Shown: in pieces, positions 34,737 to 44,533 of the stretch | How the letters are laid out: the number at the start of each line of letters is the position of its first letter | Numbering within the stretch: position 1 is the first letter of the stretch | Source: Streptomyces sp. NBC_00448 | GTDB lineage: Bacteria > Actinomycetota > Actinomycetes > Streptomycetales > Streptomycetaceae | NCBI RefSeq assembly: GCF_036014115.1 | Contig: NZ_CP107913.1 | Location: 2,359,001-2,423,000, forward strand | Length of the DNA stretch: 64,000 bases | Reading direction: 5' to 3' | The notes under the pieces: generated by a model | Told to the model about the DNA's origin: nothing | The model's input: the letters and a program-made list of their open reading frames with translations, nothing else | Databases searched by the model: none | Position numbers and translations under genes: made by a program

Positions 34737-35930
34737 TCACACCGCCGCACCCGGTCCGCCCCGACCGCCCGAACCGCCTCCGTCGAGCAGCCCGCACGCG
34801 AGCGCGGCAGCACCGGTGGAGCCGTCCGCGACCGGGAAGACCCGCAGCCCACGATCCGCCAGCCGCTCGGTCACCCGGCCCAGCAGCGGCCCGCCCGGCC
34901 CCAGCAGCCCACCGGTCGCCACCAGCGGCTCGCCCGGCCGCGGCTCCAGCGAGCGCACCGTCGCCGCGAGCAGCCCGGCCGCCGCGTCCAGCAGGCCCCG
35001 CGCCACCGCGTCGCCCGCCTCCGCCTCCTCGACCACGATCGGGCTGAGCGCGCCCAGCCGGGCCGGCGCCTGCTCGTACGCCCGCGTGACGACAACCTCC
35101 CCGAGCAGGTGCCGCGCCACCGCGTCGCTGGCCGGCCCGACCTCCAGCGCCCGCCGCAGCACGTCGCCGCTCCCCGGGTCCCCTCCCCCGGCCGCCGAGC
35201 CACCGGCCGCCGACCCACCGACGTCCGATCCCCCGGCTCCGCCCGCCGCGCCGCCCAGGTAGTGCGCCACCACCCGCGGCACCAGCGTCGTCCACGGACC
35301 GCGGCCGTCCAGCGCCTCCAGCGCCGCCCGCGTCGCGCGGTTGCCGAGCCAGAACCCGCTGCCCTCGTCGCCGAGCAGCCAGCCGTGGCCGTCGGAGACC
35401 GCGGCCCGGCGGCCCCCGGCGAGGCGGGCGGCGATGGCGCCGGTGCCCGCGATGAGGACGAGCCCGTCGGAGGGGGCGCCGGGTGCCGCGGCGAGAGCGA
35501 CCTCGGTGTCGCCGCCGACGGCGACCGGCACCCCGGTGATCCCGTGCGCGGCGAGCGCGTCGCGCAGGCAGGACACGGCCAGTTCCTCCCCGCGCTCCGG
35601 CCCGATCCCCGGCGCCGCCCCCGCGAACCCCCCGTATGCCGCGCCGATCCGGCCCCGTACCTCCGGATCGGCGGGCAGCGCGTGTGCCACGGCCTCGCCC
35701 ACGGCCGCGGCGAGATGGCGGGTCAGGTCGGCGCGGCCGACGCTCATGGCGTTGCCCGGGCCGCCGCTCCCCCGCCCGAGCACCCGGCCGCCGGGCACGC
35801 CCACCGCCAGGCAGGCCCGGCTGCGCGTCCCGCCCGCGTCGATGCCCACGACCAGGGGCGGCCGGCCCGCCGCCCCGTCCGGGTCGATACCGCTGCCGCC
35901 GCCCGCCGGGTGGCTGTAGATTTCACTCAT
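34737..35930 (-). CDS. BadF/BcrA-type sugar kinase, N-acetylglucosamine kinase-like
   Basis: 397 aa from the ATG at 35930 (MSEIYSHPAG; an ATG two codons earlier is also possible). Actin-fold sugar kinase: phosphate-1 VVGIDAGGTRSRACLAVG, GGDTEVALAA, phosphate-2 LVLIAGTGAIAARLAGGR, DGHGWLLGDEGSGFWLGN and late PLVATGGLLGPGGPL adenosine motif. These fit the NagK branch that phosphorylates GlcNAc or glucosamine at C6. An in-frame Gly/Ala/Asp insertion (GGAAGGAGGSDVGGSAAGG) near residue 230 is built of repeats. It probably works with the SIS protein encoded downstream and the divergent RpiR regulator. Confidence 0.82.
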   Translation of the reverse strand: MSEIYSHPAGGGSGIDPDGAAGRPPLVVGIDAGGTRSRACLAVGVPGGRVLGRGSGGPGNAMSVGRADLTRHLAAAVGEAVAHALPADPEVRGRIGAAYGGFAGAAPGIGPERGEELAVSCLRDALAAHGITGVPVAVGGDTEVALAAAPGAPSDGLVLIAGTGAIAARLAGGRRAAVSDGHGWLLGDEGSGFWLGNRATRAALEALDGRGPWTTLVPRVVAHYLGGAAGGAGGSDVGGSAAGGSAAGGGDPGSGDVLRRALEVGPASDAVARHLLGEVVVTRAYEQAPARLGALSPIVVEEAEAGDAVARGLLDAAAGLLAATVRSLEPRPGEPLVATGGLLGPGGPLLGRVTERLADRGLRVFPVADGSTGAAALACGLLDGGGSGGRGGPGAAV

Positions 35931-35957
35931 CACCATGCATCGTGGTTGATGAATTCA
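35931..35957. promoter_or_regulatory. candidate operator between sugar kinase and RpiR regulator
   Basis: The 58-bp divergent gap holds a near-perfect 14-bp palindrome, CACCATGCATCGTG (35931-35944), and TGAATTCA (35950-35957). No promoter hexamers are clear. Confidence 0.4.
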
Positions 35958-35988
35958 CCGCCGCACAACCCCGACGGGACGAGTCGTC

Positions 35989-36876
35989 ATGATCACCGCA
36001 CTGATCCGCACCGAACTTCCCCGGATGTCCGGGTCGCTGCGCAAGGTCGGCGAGTTGGTGCTCGCCGATCCGGTCGCGGCCACCCACGGCTCCGCGGCGG
36101 AGCTGGGGCGGCGCACGGGGACCTCGCAGGCGACGGTGACACGGTTCTGCCGGGCGCTGGGCCTGGAGTCCTACCAGCAGCTGCTGATCGAGCTGGCGCA
36201 GGAGCAGGGCCGGACCGAGGCCGAGCCGCGAAGTGCCGCGCTGGGCCCGCGGATCGGGCCGGACGACGACCTGGAGCAGGTGATCGGAGTCGTCGCGGAG
36301 GCGGATCTGCGGGCGCTGCGGCACACCGCGGAGCTGCTGGACCGGGAGGCGCTCGAACGGGCCGCGCAGGCCCTCGCCCGGGCCCGCAGGATCGACGTCT
36401 ACGGGGTCGGCGGCTCCGGCATCGTCGCCCACGAGACGCAGGCCCGGCTCTTCGGCATCGGCTGCGCCGCCCACGCCTGGACCGAGGTGCACGCCGCGGA
36501 GACCTCAGCGGCCCTGCTGACGCCCTCCGACGCGGTGGTGGCGGTTTCCCACTCGGGCACCACCCGCGAGGTCCTGGAGCCCCTGCGGCTGGCCGCGGAC
36601 CGAGGGGCGGCGACCGTGGCCGTCACCGGCGACCCGCGCTCGCCCATCGCGCAGGCCGCCGACGTCCGCCTGACGTCGTTCTCCGGCGAGACCAGCTTCC
36701 GGCGCGGCAACTTCGGCACCCGCCACTCCGTGCTGCTGATCGTGGACTGCCTCTACGCCCGCGTCGCGCAGCTCACCTACGAGCGGGCGACCGCTTCCAT
36801 CGCGCTGACCGCGCACATCGCGGCGGCCCACACCACGAAAAAGGCCCCCGGCCGCCGGACCGGCTCAGCTTCCTGA
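35989..36876 (+). CDS. MurR/RpiR-family transcriptional regulator
   Basis: 295 aa. N-terminal HTH_6 domain: LRKVGELVLADPVAATHGSAAELGRRTGTSQATVTRFCRALGLESYQQLLIELAQ. C-terminal SIS domain for a phosphosugar ligand: ARRIDVYGVGGSGIVAHETQARLFGIG and VVAVSHSGTTREVLEPLRLAADRGAATVAVTGDPRSPIAQAADVRL. Divergent from the sugar kinase, it most likely responds to an amino-sugar phosphate and controls kinase and SIS genes. Its stop lies inside the loop-proximal arm of a strong hairpin shared with the convergent RbpA-family gene. Confidence 0.9.
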   Translation: MITALIRTELPRMSGSLRKVGELVLADPVAATHGSAAELGRRTGTSQATVTRFCRALGLESYQQLLIELAQEQGRTEAEPRSAALGPRIGPDDDLEQVIGVVAEADLRALRHTAELLDREALERAAQALARARRIDVYGVGGSGIVAHETQARLFGIGCAAHAWTEVHAAETSAALLTPSDAVVAVSHSGTTREVLEPLRLAADRGAATVAVTGDPRSPIAQAADVRLTSFSGETSFRRGNFGTRHSVLLIVDCLYARVAQLTYERATASIALTAHIAAAHTTKKAPGRRTGSAS

Positions 36877-36897
36877 GCCGGTCCGGCGGTCGGGGGC
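36844..36897. terminator. strong bidirectional hairpin
   Basis: 25-bp arms (36844-36868 and 36873-36897) with one mismatch and a CTTC loop. It overlaps the 3' end of the RpiR gene and precedes the stop of the convergent gene at 36915. Confidence 0.8.
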
Positions 36898-36914
36898 GGG
36901 CGAAGCGCCCGGAA

Positions 36915-37250
36915 CTAGATCTCGCCCCGGAGCTTCGCCAGTGCCTCGGCGAGGATCGCCTCGCCGTCGGCGGCCGAGCGGCGCTCCCGTACGTACGCCA
37001 GGTGTGTCTTGTACGGCTCGGTGCGCGGCGGTGCCGGCGGGTTCTCCTCGTCCTGCCCGGCCGGGAAGCCGCAGCGGGGGCAGTCCCAGGTCTCCGGGAT
37101 CTGCGCGTCGCTGGCGAAACTCGGCTGGGTCTCGTGCCCGTTGGAGCACCAGAAGGAGATGCGCAGGCGCGGAGCGGACTCGCCGCGCTCGGCCTCTCCC
37201 ATCGGCCCCGCTCCGACCCGACTGCCACGGATCGCGTTGCCACTTGCCAC
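36915..37250 (-). CDS. RbpA-family RNA polymerase-binding protein
   Basis: 111 aa from the GTG at 37250 with AGGGAG upstream. RbpA proteins bind RNA polymerase and the principal sigma factor in actinobacteria. Seen: N-terminal GNAIRGSRVGAGPMGEAERGESAPR (tail and core entry), a Zn-type core with ISFWCSNGHE and TWDCPRCGFPAGQD, basic linker RTEPYKTHLAYVRERRS (DNA contacts) and sigma-interacting helix ADGEAILAEALAKLRGEI. The wording differs from the major streptomycete RbpA (ALRGTRL...ERRT), so this is probably the paralogue sometimes called RbpB. Confidence 0.8.
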   Translation of the reverse strand: MASGNAIRGSRVGAGPMGEAERGESAPRLRISFWCSNGHETQPSFASDAQIPETWDCPRCGFPAGQDEENPPAPPRTEPYKTHLAYVRERRSAADGEAILAEALAKLRGEI

Positions 37251-37478
37251 GGTCGTAACTCCCTGCGTGATGGTGCTGCGAGGTCGCCCACTTGACGGAG
37301 ACCGGTTCGCCCCCGCACCTGGCGGGAAAGGGCACGGTATCCCAAGACGCGCGTCCATGATAAGTCGTGGACAAGTCGTCTTCGCGACACGGCGTCAATT
37401 CGCCCGCAATGGGCGGTAGTCGGACGGGGCGCGCGCGTCACCCGCGCGGGTGGGCCGCAAGGCCCCTTACGGCGCCCG

Positions 37479-37715
37479 CTAGTTCTTCACCTTCATCACG
37501 ATGCCGAGAGCGACGATGCACGCGAACCACAGCAGGCCGATCACCACGGTGATCCGGTCGAGGTTGCGCTCGGCCACCGACGAACCGCCGACGGTGGACT
37601 GCATGCCGCCGCCGAACATGTCGGAAAGGCCGCCGCCCTTCCCCTTGTGCATGAGCACGAGCAGCAGGAGCAGCAGGCTGAAGATGATGAGGGCGATGGA
37701 GAACCCGATGACCAC
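37479..37715 (-). CDS. secG: SecG, protein-export membrane subunit
   Basis: 78 aa from the GTG at 37715. It is a small partner of SecYE in the translocon. Two membrane helices: IGFSIALIIFSLLLLLLVLM (residues 3-22) and ITVVIGLLWFACIVALGIVM (residues ~54-73), joined by the family loop HKGKGGGLSDMFGGGMQS. Its place next to tpiA, pgk and gap is conserved in actinobacteria. The ribosome site is weak (GAGAGAG). Confidence 0.94.
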   Translation of the reverse strand: MVIGFSIALIIFSLLLLLLVLMHKGKGGGLSDMFGGGMQSTVGGSSVAERNLDRITVVIGLLWFACIVALGIVMKVKN

Positions 37716-37765
37716 GGCTGGACCAACTCTCTCGACTACATGACGGCACTACACGGTTACGGCGC

Positions 37766-37802
37766 GGGGCCGGAGGCGGTGTCGCTACACCACTCCGGCC
37801 CC
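37766..37802 (-). terminator. hairpin after tpiA
   Basis: Outer arms GGGGCCGGAG (37766-37775) and CTCCGGCCCC (37793-37802) with an inner GGTGT/ACACC stem and CGCT loop. It lies 39 bp after the tpiA stop, ahead of secG. Confidence 0.7.
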
Positions 37803-37841
37803 GACAGGGTACTTCACCAGCCCCCTGACTTCACCGGTCCG

Positions 37842-38627
37842 TCACTGGTCCCGGAACCGGACGATCTTGACGAACTCCTCCGGGTCCAGCGCGGCGCCGC
37901 CCACCAGGGCGCCGTCCACGTCCGGCTGGGCCATGATCGCGGCCACGTTGCCCGCCTTGACCGAGCCGCCGTACTGGATACGGACGCCGTCGGCGAGCTC
38001 CTGGTCGTACAGCTCCGCCAGCCGGCCGCGGATCGCCGCACAGACCTCCTGGGCGTCCTCGGGGGTGGCCACCTCGCCGGTGCCGATCGCCCAGACCGGC
38101 TCGTAGGCGATGACGATCCCCGCCGCCTGCTCCGCGGGCACGTCCTTGAGCGCGCCGTCGAGCTGGGCGAGGGTGTGCGCGACCTGGTTGCCGGCCTTGC
38201 GGACGTCCAGGCCCTCCCCGACGCACAGGATCGGGGTCAGGCCGTGCCGGAACGCGGCCTTCACCTTGCTGTTGACGATCTCCTCGTCCTCGCCGTGGTA
38301 CTGGCGGCGCTCGGAGTGCCCGATCACGACGTACTCGCACTTCAGCTTGGCCAGCATCGGCCCGGAGATCTCGCCGGTGTACGCACCGTGGTCGTGCGCC
38401 GACACGTCCTGGGCGCCGTACTTGATCCGCAGCCGGTCGCCGTCCACGAGGGTCTGCACGGAGCGCAGATCGGTGAAGGGCACCAGGACGGCGACCTCGA
38501 CCGCGTCGTGGTCCCTGTCGTTGAGGCCGAAGGAGAGCTTCTGGACGTGCGCGATGGCCTCGAGGTGGTTGAGGTTCATCTTCCAGTTGCCCGCCATCAG
38601 CGGGGTGCGGGTGCTCTGCTCACTCAT
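37842..38627 (-). CDS. tpiA: triosephosphate isomerase
   Basis: 261 aa, 6 nt after pgk. Interconverts dihydroxyacetone phosphate and glyceraldehyde 3-phosphate. Active-site residues are visible: Lys in MAGNWKMNL, electrophilic His in [13 protein letters not shown], catalytic Glu in [19 protein letters not shown], and the phosphate loops [12 protein letters not shown] and [16 protein letters not shown]. Glycolytic operon partner of pgk. Confidence 0.98.
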   Translation of the reverse strand: MSEQSTRTPLMAGNWKMNLNHLEAIAHVQKLSFGLNDRDHDAVEVAVLVPFTDLRSVQTLVDGDRLRIKYGAQDVSAHDHGAYTGEISGPMLAKLKCEYVVIGHSERRQYHGEDEEIVNSKVKAAFRHGLTPILCVGEGLDVRKAGNQVAHTLAQLDGALKDVPAEQAAGIVIAYEPVWAIGTGEVATPEDAQEVCAAIRGRLAELYDQELADGVRIQYGGSVKAGNVAAIMAQPDVDGALVGGAALDPEEFVKIVRFRDQ

Positions 38628-38633
38628 CGGTCT

Positions 38634-39848
38634 TCAGTTCTCCAAAGCGGAAAGGCCGGGCAGCGTCTTGCCTTCGAGGTACTCCAGGCTGGCGCCGCCG
38701 CCGGTGGAAATATGGCCGAAAGCATTCTCGTCGAATCCCAGGATGCGGACAGCCGCGGCCGAGTCGCCGCCGCCGACCACGCTGAACGCGGGAGCGTCGA
38801 CCAGCGCCTGCGCGACGGCGCGGGTGCCGTCGGCGAAGTCGGGGTGCTCGAAGACGCCCATCGGGCCGTTCCAGAAGATGGTCGCCGCGTCGGCGAGCTT
38901 CTCGGCGAACAGCTTGCGGGACTCCGGGCCGATGTCCAGGCCGATCAGGTCGGCGGGGATGGCGTCCACGGGAGCGGTGACCGGCTCCGCCGGCGCCTTC
39001 GTCTTCAGGTCGGGGAACTGCGTGGCGCCGATCACGTCGACCGGCAGCACGAACTCCACGCCCTTGGCCTTCGCCCGCTCCAGGTACTCGGTGACGACCG
39101 GGATCTGGTCCTCCTGGAGCAGGCTCTTGCCGACCTCGTGGCCCTGGGCCTTGAGGAAGGTGAAGACCATGCCGCCGCCGACCAGGATGCGGTCGGCCTT
39201 GTCCAGCAGGTGGTCGATGACGCCGAGCTTGTCGGACACCTTCGAGCCGCCGAGCACCACCGCGTAGGGGCGGGAGACGTCCTCGGTGAGCTTCTTCAGC
39301 ACCCCGACCTCGGTGGCGATCAGGCCGCCGGCGGCGTGCGGCAGCCGGGCCGGCAGGTCGTACACCGAGGCGTGCTTGCGGTGCACCGCGCCGAAGCCGT
39401 CACCCACATAGGTGTCGGCGAGGGCGGCGAGCCGGTCGGCGAACGCGCCGCGCTCGGCGTCGTCCTTGCTGGTCTCGCCGGGGAAGAAGCGCAGGTTCTC
39501 CAGCAGCACCACGTCGCCGGCACCGGCGCCCTCCAGCGCCTGCCGGGTCTGCTCGCCGACCGTGTCGGTGCCGAACAGCACCTGGCGGTCCAGCAGTTCG
39601 GCCAGCCGATCGCGGACCGGGGCGAGCGAGAACTTCGGGTCGGGCTCGCCCTTGGGGCGGCCCAGGTGCGAGGCGACGACCACCGTGGCGCCGGCCTCGG
39701 CGAGCTTGGCGATGGTCGGCACGGCGGCCCGGATACGGCCGTCGTCGGTGATGGTCGTGCCGTCCAGCGGCACGTTGAGGTCGGCGCGGACGAACACCCG
39801 CTTGCCCTCGACCTGTCCGTCGGCGATCAGATCGTCGATCGTCTTCAT
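38634..39848 (-). CDS. pgk: phosphoglycerate kinase
   Basis: 404 aa from the ATG at 39848 with AGGAGA upstream. Transfers phosphate from 1,3-bisphosphoglycerate to [93 protein letters not shown] and the nucleotide loop [14 protein letters not shown]...[15 protein letters not shown] are all intact. The gap gene lies 150 bp upstream, across a hairpin, so pgk-tpiA may have its own promoter or be reached by read-through. Confidence 0.98.
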   Translation of the reverse strand: MKTIDDLIADGQVEGKRVFVRADLNVPLDGTTITDDGRIRAAVPTIAKLAEAGATVVVASHLGRPKGEPDPKFSLAPVRDRLAELLDRQVLFGTDTVGEQTRQALEGAGAGDVVLLENLRFFPGETSKDDAERGAFADRLAALADTYVGDGFGAVHRKHASVYDLPARLPHAAGGLIATEVGVLKKLTEDVSRPYAVVLGGSKVSDKLGVIDHLLDKADRILVGGGMVFTFLKAQGHEVGKSLLQEDQIPVVTEYLERAKAKGVEFVLPVDVIGATQFPDLKTKAPAEPVTAPVDAIPADLIGLDIGPESRKLFAEKLADAATIFWNGPMGVFEHPDFADGTRAVAQALVDAPAFSVVGGGDSAAAVRILGFDENAFGHISTGGGASLEYLEGKTLPGLSALEN

Positions 39849-39894
39849 CTGTCGGGTCTCCTGTGAGTAGGGTCCGGCACCGGACGCACGCGAA

Positions 39895-39935
39895 CAGGGC
39901 CCGGACGGCGCGTCATCGCGCTCGTCCGGACCCTG
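39895..39935 (-). terminator. hairpin between gap and pgk
   Basis: CAGGGCCCGGACG (39895-39907) pairs with CGTCCGGACCCTG (39923-39935) with one mismatch; inner CGCG/CGCG adds to the stem. Likely end or attenuation point of the gap transcript. Confidence 0.6.
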
Positions 39936-39998
39936 TCGCTCACATCACGGTGCGGTGGCTGACGGAAACGGCTACGCGGCCGCGGCTCCGGCGGTGCC

Positions 39999-41210
<1,212 letters not shown>

Positions 41211-41273
41211 ACCCTCCCACCGGGCTCGGGGTGCCGACGCGGAGGGCGGTTCCCCCCAGGGGCGCTGGGGGTA

Positions 41274-41406
41274 CCTCCCAGGCGAAGCTCTGGGGGAGGA
41301 ACTGCGCGCTCAGCCAATTGCGGTGGCGCGCCGGGCCCGCAGGCCCAGCCCCCGCGGCGAGCATCCGGACCACCGGCCGGTATTGGGCTGGTCGCGCAGT
41401 TCCCCG
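41274..41406. repeat. streptomycete-type intergenic hairpin element
   Basis: A local stem CCTCCCAG/CTGGGGGAGG (41274-41299), then GAACTGCGCG (41299-41308) pairing perfectly with CGCGCAGTTC (41393-41402), extended to AGCC-CAAT on the inner side. The CGCGCAGTTCCCCGCGCCCC wording recurs between genes in many Streptomyces genomes, from memory. It lies just after the whiA stop and may end that transcript. Confidence 0.55.
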
Positions 41407-41448
41407 CGCCCCTGGCAAGGGCACCCTCGCCCGGGAGGGGCCCCGGGG

Positions 41449-42426
41449 TCAGCCGACCATTTCCTCGGTGAGGTTGGCCTCGGTGCCGGGCATCCCGAGA
41501 TCGGACGCACGCTTGTCCGCCATCGCGAGCAGCCGCCGGATACGCCCGGCCACCGCGTCCTTCGTCAGCGGCGGCTCCGCGAGGGAACCGAGCTCCTCGA
41601 GGGACGCCTGCTTGTGGTCCATCCGCAGCCGCCCGGCGGCGGCGAGGTGCTCGGGGACGTCGTCCCCGAGGATCTCCAGGGCGCGCTGCACCCGCGCCCC
41701 AGCGGCCACCGCCGCACGAGCCGACCTGCGGAGATTCGCATCGTCGAAGTTGGCGAGCCGGTTCGCGGTCGCGCGCACCTCGCGCCGCATCCGCCGCTCC
41801 TCCCAGGCGAGCACGGAGTCGTGGGCGCCGAGCCGGGTGAGCAGCGCGCCGATCGCGTCGCCGTCGCGGACCACGACCCGGTCCACGTTGCGCACCTCGC
41901 GGGCCTTCGCCGGGATCTGCAGCCGGCGGGCGGCCCCGACCAGCGCGAGGGCGGCCTCGGGCCCGGGGCAGGTCACCTCCAGGGAGGAGGACCGGCCGGG
42001 CTCGGTGAGCGACCCGTGCGCGAGGAAGGCGCCGCGCCAGGCCGCCTCCGCGTCGCAGGTCGCGCCGGAGACGACCTGCGGGGGCAGCCCGCGGATCGGG
42101 CGGCCGCGCCCGTCCACCAGGCCGGTCTGCCGGGCCAGCTGGTCGCCGCCGGCCACCACCCGCACGACGTACCGGCTGCCGCGGCGCAGCCCGCCCGGGG
42201 CCATCACCACCAGGTCGGAGGCGTGCCCGAAGATCTCCAGGATGTCCTTGCGCAACCTGCGCGCCGCGATCCCGGTGTCGAGTTCCGCCTCGATCACGAT
42301 CCGCCCGCTCACCAGGTGCAGGCCGCCCGCGAAGCGCAGGATCGACGAGACCTCCGCCTTGCGGCAGCAGGTCCGGGTGACGGGGAGCCGGGAAATCTCG
42401 TCCTTCACCGCTGCCGTCATCGCCAT
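41449..42426 (-). CDS. whiA: WhiA sporulation regulator
   Basis: 325 aa. WhiA acts with WhiB to switch streptomycete aerial hyphae to septation and sporulation; most bacteria with a Gram-positive wall keep a homologue. Two LAGLIDADG-like N-terminal subdomains ([31 protein letters not shown] and [24 protein letters not shown]) lack the nuclease acids; C-terminal HTH is in [28 protein letters not shown]. Start overlaps the yvcK stop by 10 nt. Last gene of the uvrC-rapZ-yvcK-whiA operon. Confidence 0.96.
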   Translation of the reverse strand: MAMTAAVKDEISRLPVTRTCCRKAEVSSILRFAGGLHLVSGRIVIEAELDTGIAARRLRKDILEIFGHASDLVVMAPGGLRRGSRYVVRVVAGGDQLARQTGLVDGRGRPIRGLPPQVVSGATCDAEAAWRGAFLAHGSLTEPGRSSSLEVTCPGPEAALALVGAARRLQIPAKAREVRNVDRVVVRDGDAIGALLTRLGAHDSVLAWEERRMRREVRATANRLANFDDANLRRSARAAVAAGARVQRALEILGDDVPEHLAAAGRLRMDHKQASLEELGSLAEPPLTKDAVAGRIRRLLAMADKRASDLGMPGTEANLTEEMVG

Positions 42427-43436
42427 GGGCCGATCCTTCCACGCATACGAAAAATCCGGTCATACGCGGCCGCCAACGACTCGGGGTCGTGCCGCGGCCC
42501 GTCGGGGGCGGCGACCCGGGCCAGTTCCACCGTTGCGCCCAACTTCTGGGCGGCCTGTTCCAGGCTGTCCCGGTCGGGTACGGCGGCTTCGTCGGCGAGA
42601 ACCACGTCGATGGTGAGTTTAGGGGCGTGTCGGCCCAAAACCTCCAAGTGACGCTGCGGAGAAAAACCTTCGGTCTCTCCGGGTTGCGGCGCGAGGTTGA
42701 GCGTGAGCACCCGCCGGGCCCTGGTCTGGGCCACCGCGTCGGCCAACTCCGGTACCAGCAGGTGCGGGATGACCGAGGAGAACCACGAACCCGGGCCGAG
42801 CACCACCCAGTCCGCGTCCATCACCGCCTGCACCGCCTCGGGCACCGCCGGCGGGTCGGCGGGCACCAGGTGCACCTCCTGCACCTCGCCGGGCGTCAAC
42901 GCGACGGTGGCCTGCCCCCGTACGGTGGACACGGCGTCGGGCAGTTTCGGGTCGTGGCCGCGGACGATCGCCTCCAACTCCAGCGGCACCGCCGACATCG
43001 GCAGCACCCTGCCGTGCGCGCCCAGCAGCCGGCCCACCCACTCCAGGGCGGCGACCTCGTCCTTCAACTGCTCCCACAGCGCGACGATCAGCAGGTTGCC
43101 GACCGCGTGGCCGTGCAGGTCGCCGCCGCTGACGAAGCGGTGCTGGAGCACCCGCGACCAGGTCTGCCCCCACTCGTCGTCGCCGCACAGCGCGGCCAGC
43201 GCCTTGCGCAGGTCGCCGGGGGGCAGCACCCCCATCTCGGCGCGCAGCCGCCCGCTGGAGCCGCCGTCGTCGGCGACCGTGACCACCGCGGTCAGATCGC
43301 CGGTGATCCGGCGCAGCGCGGCCAGGGAGGCGGACAGGCCGTGGCCGCCGCCCAGGGCGACCACCTTCGGCGGTACCCCGGACCGGCGGCCCGAGGCGGC
43401 GTCCTTGCCGCCGCGGCGCCGCCGCCTACCCGTCAT
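42417..43436 (-). CDS. yvcK: YvcK/CofD-like gluconeogenesis factor
   Basis: 339 aa from the ATG at 43436, 2 nt after rapZ. The family binds UDP-sugars and is needed for growth on gluconeogenic carbon and for cell shape. Seen: [67 protein letters not shown], and [21 protein letters not shown], all CofD-fold positions. A short basic leader ([10 protein letters not shown]) precedes the domain. Confidence 0.95.
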   Translation of the reverse strand: MTGRRRRRGGKDAASGRRSGVPPKVVALGGGHGLSASLAALRRITGDLTAVVTVADDGGSSGRLRAEMGVLPPGDLRKALAALCGDDEWGQTWSRVLQHRFVSGGDLHGHAVGNLLIVALWEQLKDEVAALEWVGRLLGAHGRVLPMSAVPLELEAIVRGHDPKLPDAVSTVRGQATVALTPGEVQEVHLVPADPPAVPEAVQAVMDADWVVLGPGSWFSSVIPHLLVPELADAVAQTRARRVLTLNLAPQPGETEGFSPQRHLEVLGRHAPKLTIDVVLADEAAVPDRDSLEQAAQKLGATVELARVAAPDGPRHDPESLAAAYDRIFRMRGRIGPWR

Positions 43437-43438
43437 GA

Positions 43439-44533
43439 TCACTCGCGCCCCATGTCCCTGTGTACGGTCACCGTTTCCACTCCGTCCGCCGCCAGCCGCG
43501 CCGCGAGCCGTTCCGACATCGCCACGCTGCGGTGCTTGCCGCCGGTACACCCGACGGCGATGGTCACATAGCGCTTGCCCTCGCGCCGGTAGCCCGACGC
43601 GATGATGTGCAGCAGCTCGGCGTACCGGTCCAGGAACTCCTTGGCGCCGGGCTGGTTGAACACGTACGTGGCCACCTCGTCGTTGAGCCCGGTGAAGGGA
43701 CGCAGCTCCGGCACCCAGTGCGGGTTGGGCAGGAAGCGGCAGTCCACCACCAGGTCGGCGTCGACGGGCAGCCCGTACTTGTAGCCGAACGACATGACGG
43801 TGGCCCGAAGTTCCGGTTCCTCGTCACCGGCGAACTGGGCGTCGAGTTTGGCCCGCAGTTCGTGCACGTTGAGACTGGAGGTGTCGATCACCAGGTCGGC
43901 GTCGCCGCGCAGTTCGCGCAGCAGGTCGCGTTCGGCCGCGATGCCGTCGACGATCCGGCCGGTGCCCTGCAGGGGGTGCGGGCGGCGGACCGACTCGAAG
44001 CGGCGCACCAGCGCGTCGCCGGACGCCTCCAGGAAGATCACCCGGCGCTTGACGCCCTTGGTGGCGAGGTCGGCGAGCGACTCGCGCAGGTTGTCGAAGA
44101 ACTGCCGGCCGCGCACGTCGACCACCACCGCGATCCGCGCCACGTTCCCCTGGGAGCGGGCGCCGAGGTCGACCATGGTGGGGATGAGGGCGGGCGGCAG
44201 GTTGTCCACGACGAACCAGCCGAGGTCCTCCAGGCACTTGGCCGCGGTGCTGCGGCCGGCTCCGGACATGCCGGAGATGATCACGAGCTCGGGGATGGCC
44301 GCCGGGGTCTCCCCCGTTGCGCCGCTGGTCATGTCGGTGCTGGTCCCGTTGTCGGCGGTGTTCTCGTCGATGGTGCTGTTCCCGTTGATGGTGCGGATGT
44401 CGTCGGTGGTGCCGGTCTCGTCGGCGGTGCCGCTCGCGTCGCCGGTGCCGGTCTTGTCGGCGCTACCGGTGCTGCCGGTGCCCTGTGTGCCGGTTCCTGG
44501 TGTGGCGGTCCTGGGTTCTTCGTGCTCGCTCAT
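43439..44533 (-). CDS. rapZ: RapZ-type nucleotide-binding protein with an extra N-terminal disordered extension
   Basis: 364 aa from the ATG at 44533, which overlaps the uvrC stop (ATGA) and has GGGGGAAGAG upstream; an internal ATG at 44332 would give ~297 aa. P-loop [29 protein letters not shown] carries Arg where Walker A usually has Lys, as common in actinobacteria. C-terminal motifs [31 protein letters not shown] and [19 protein letters not shown] bind a phosphorylated ligand or RNA in relatives. In E. coli RapZ directs RNase E to the small RNA GlmZ; that role is not established here. Residues 1-82 are Thr/Gly/Asp/Asn-rich and low in complexity. Confidence 0.92.
   Translation of the reverse strand: MSEHEEPRTATPGTGTQGTGSTGSADKTGTGDASGTADETGTTDDIRTINGNSTIDENTADNGTSTDMTSGATGETPAAIPELVIISGMSGAGRSTAAKCLEDLGWFVVDNLPPALIPTMVDLGARSQGNVARIAVVVDVRGRQFFDNLRESLADLATKGVKRRVIFLEASGDALVRRFESVRRPHPLQGTGRIVDGIAAERDLLRELRGDADLVIDTSSLNVHELRAKLDAQFAGDEEPELRATVMSFGYKYGLPVDADLVVDCRFLPNPHWVPELRPFTGLNDEVATYVFNQPGAKEFLDRYAELLHIIASGYRREGKRYVTIAVGCTGGKHRSVAMSERLAARLAADGVETVTVHRDMGRE

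Noticed and set aside
33960-37295. Open frame of 1111 codons on the plus strand over the amino-sugar locus
   Set aside because: It overlaps the SIS, kinase and RpiR genes in other frames, shows no ordered motif and is Arg/Pro-rich as expected for a GC shadow.
37366-37373. TTGTCCAC (minus strand), similar to the streptomycete DnaA box
   Set aside because: Isolated, with no cluster of similar words.
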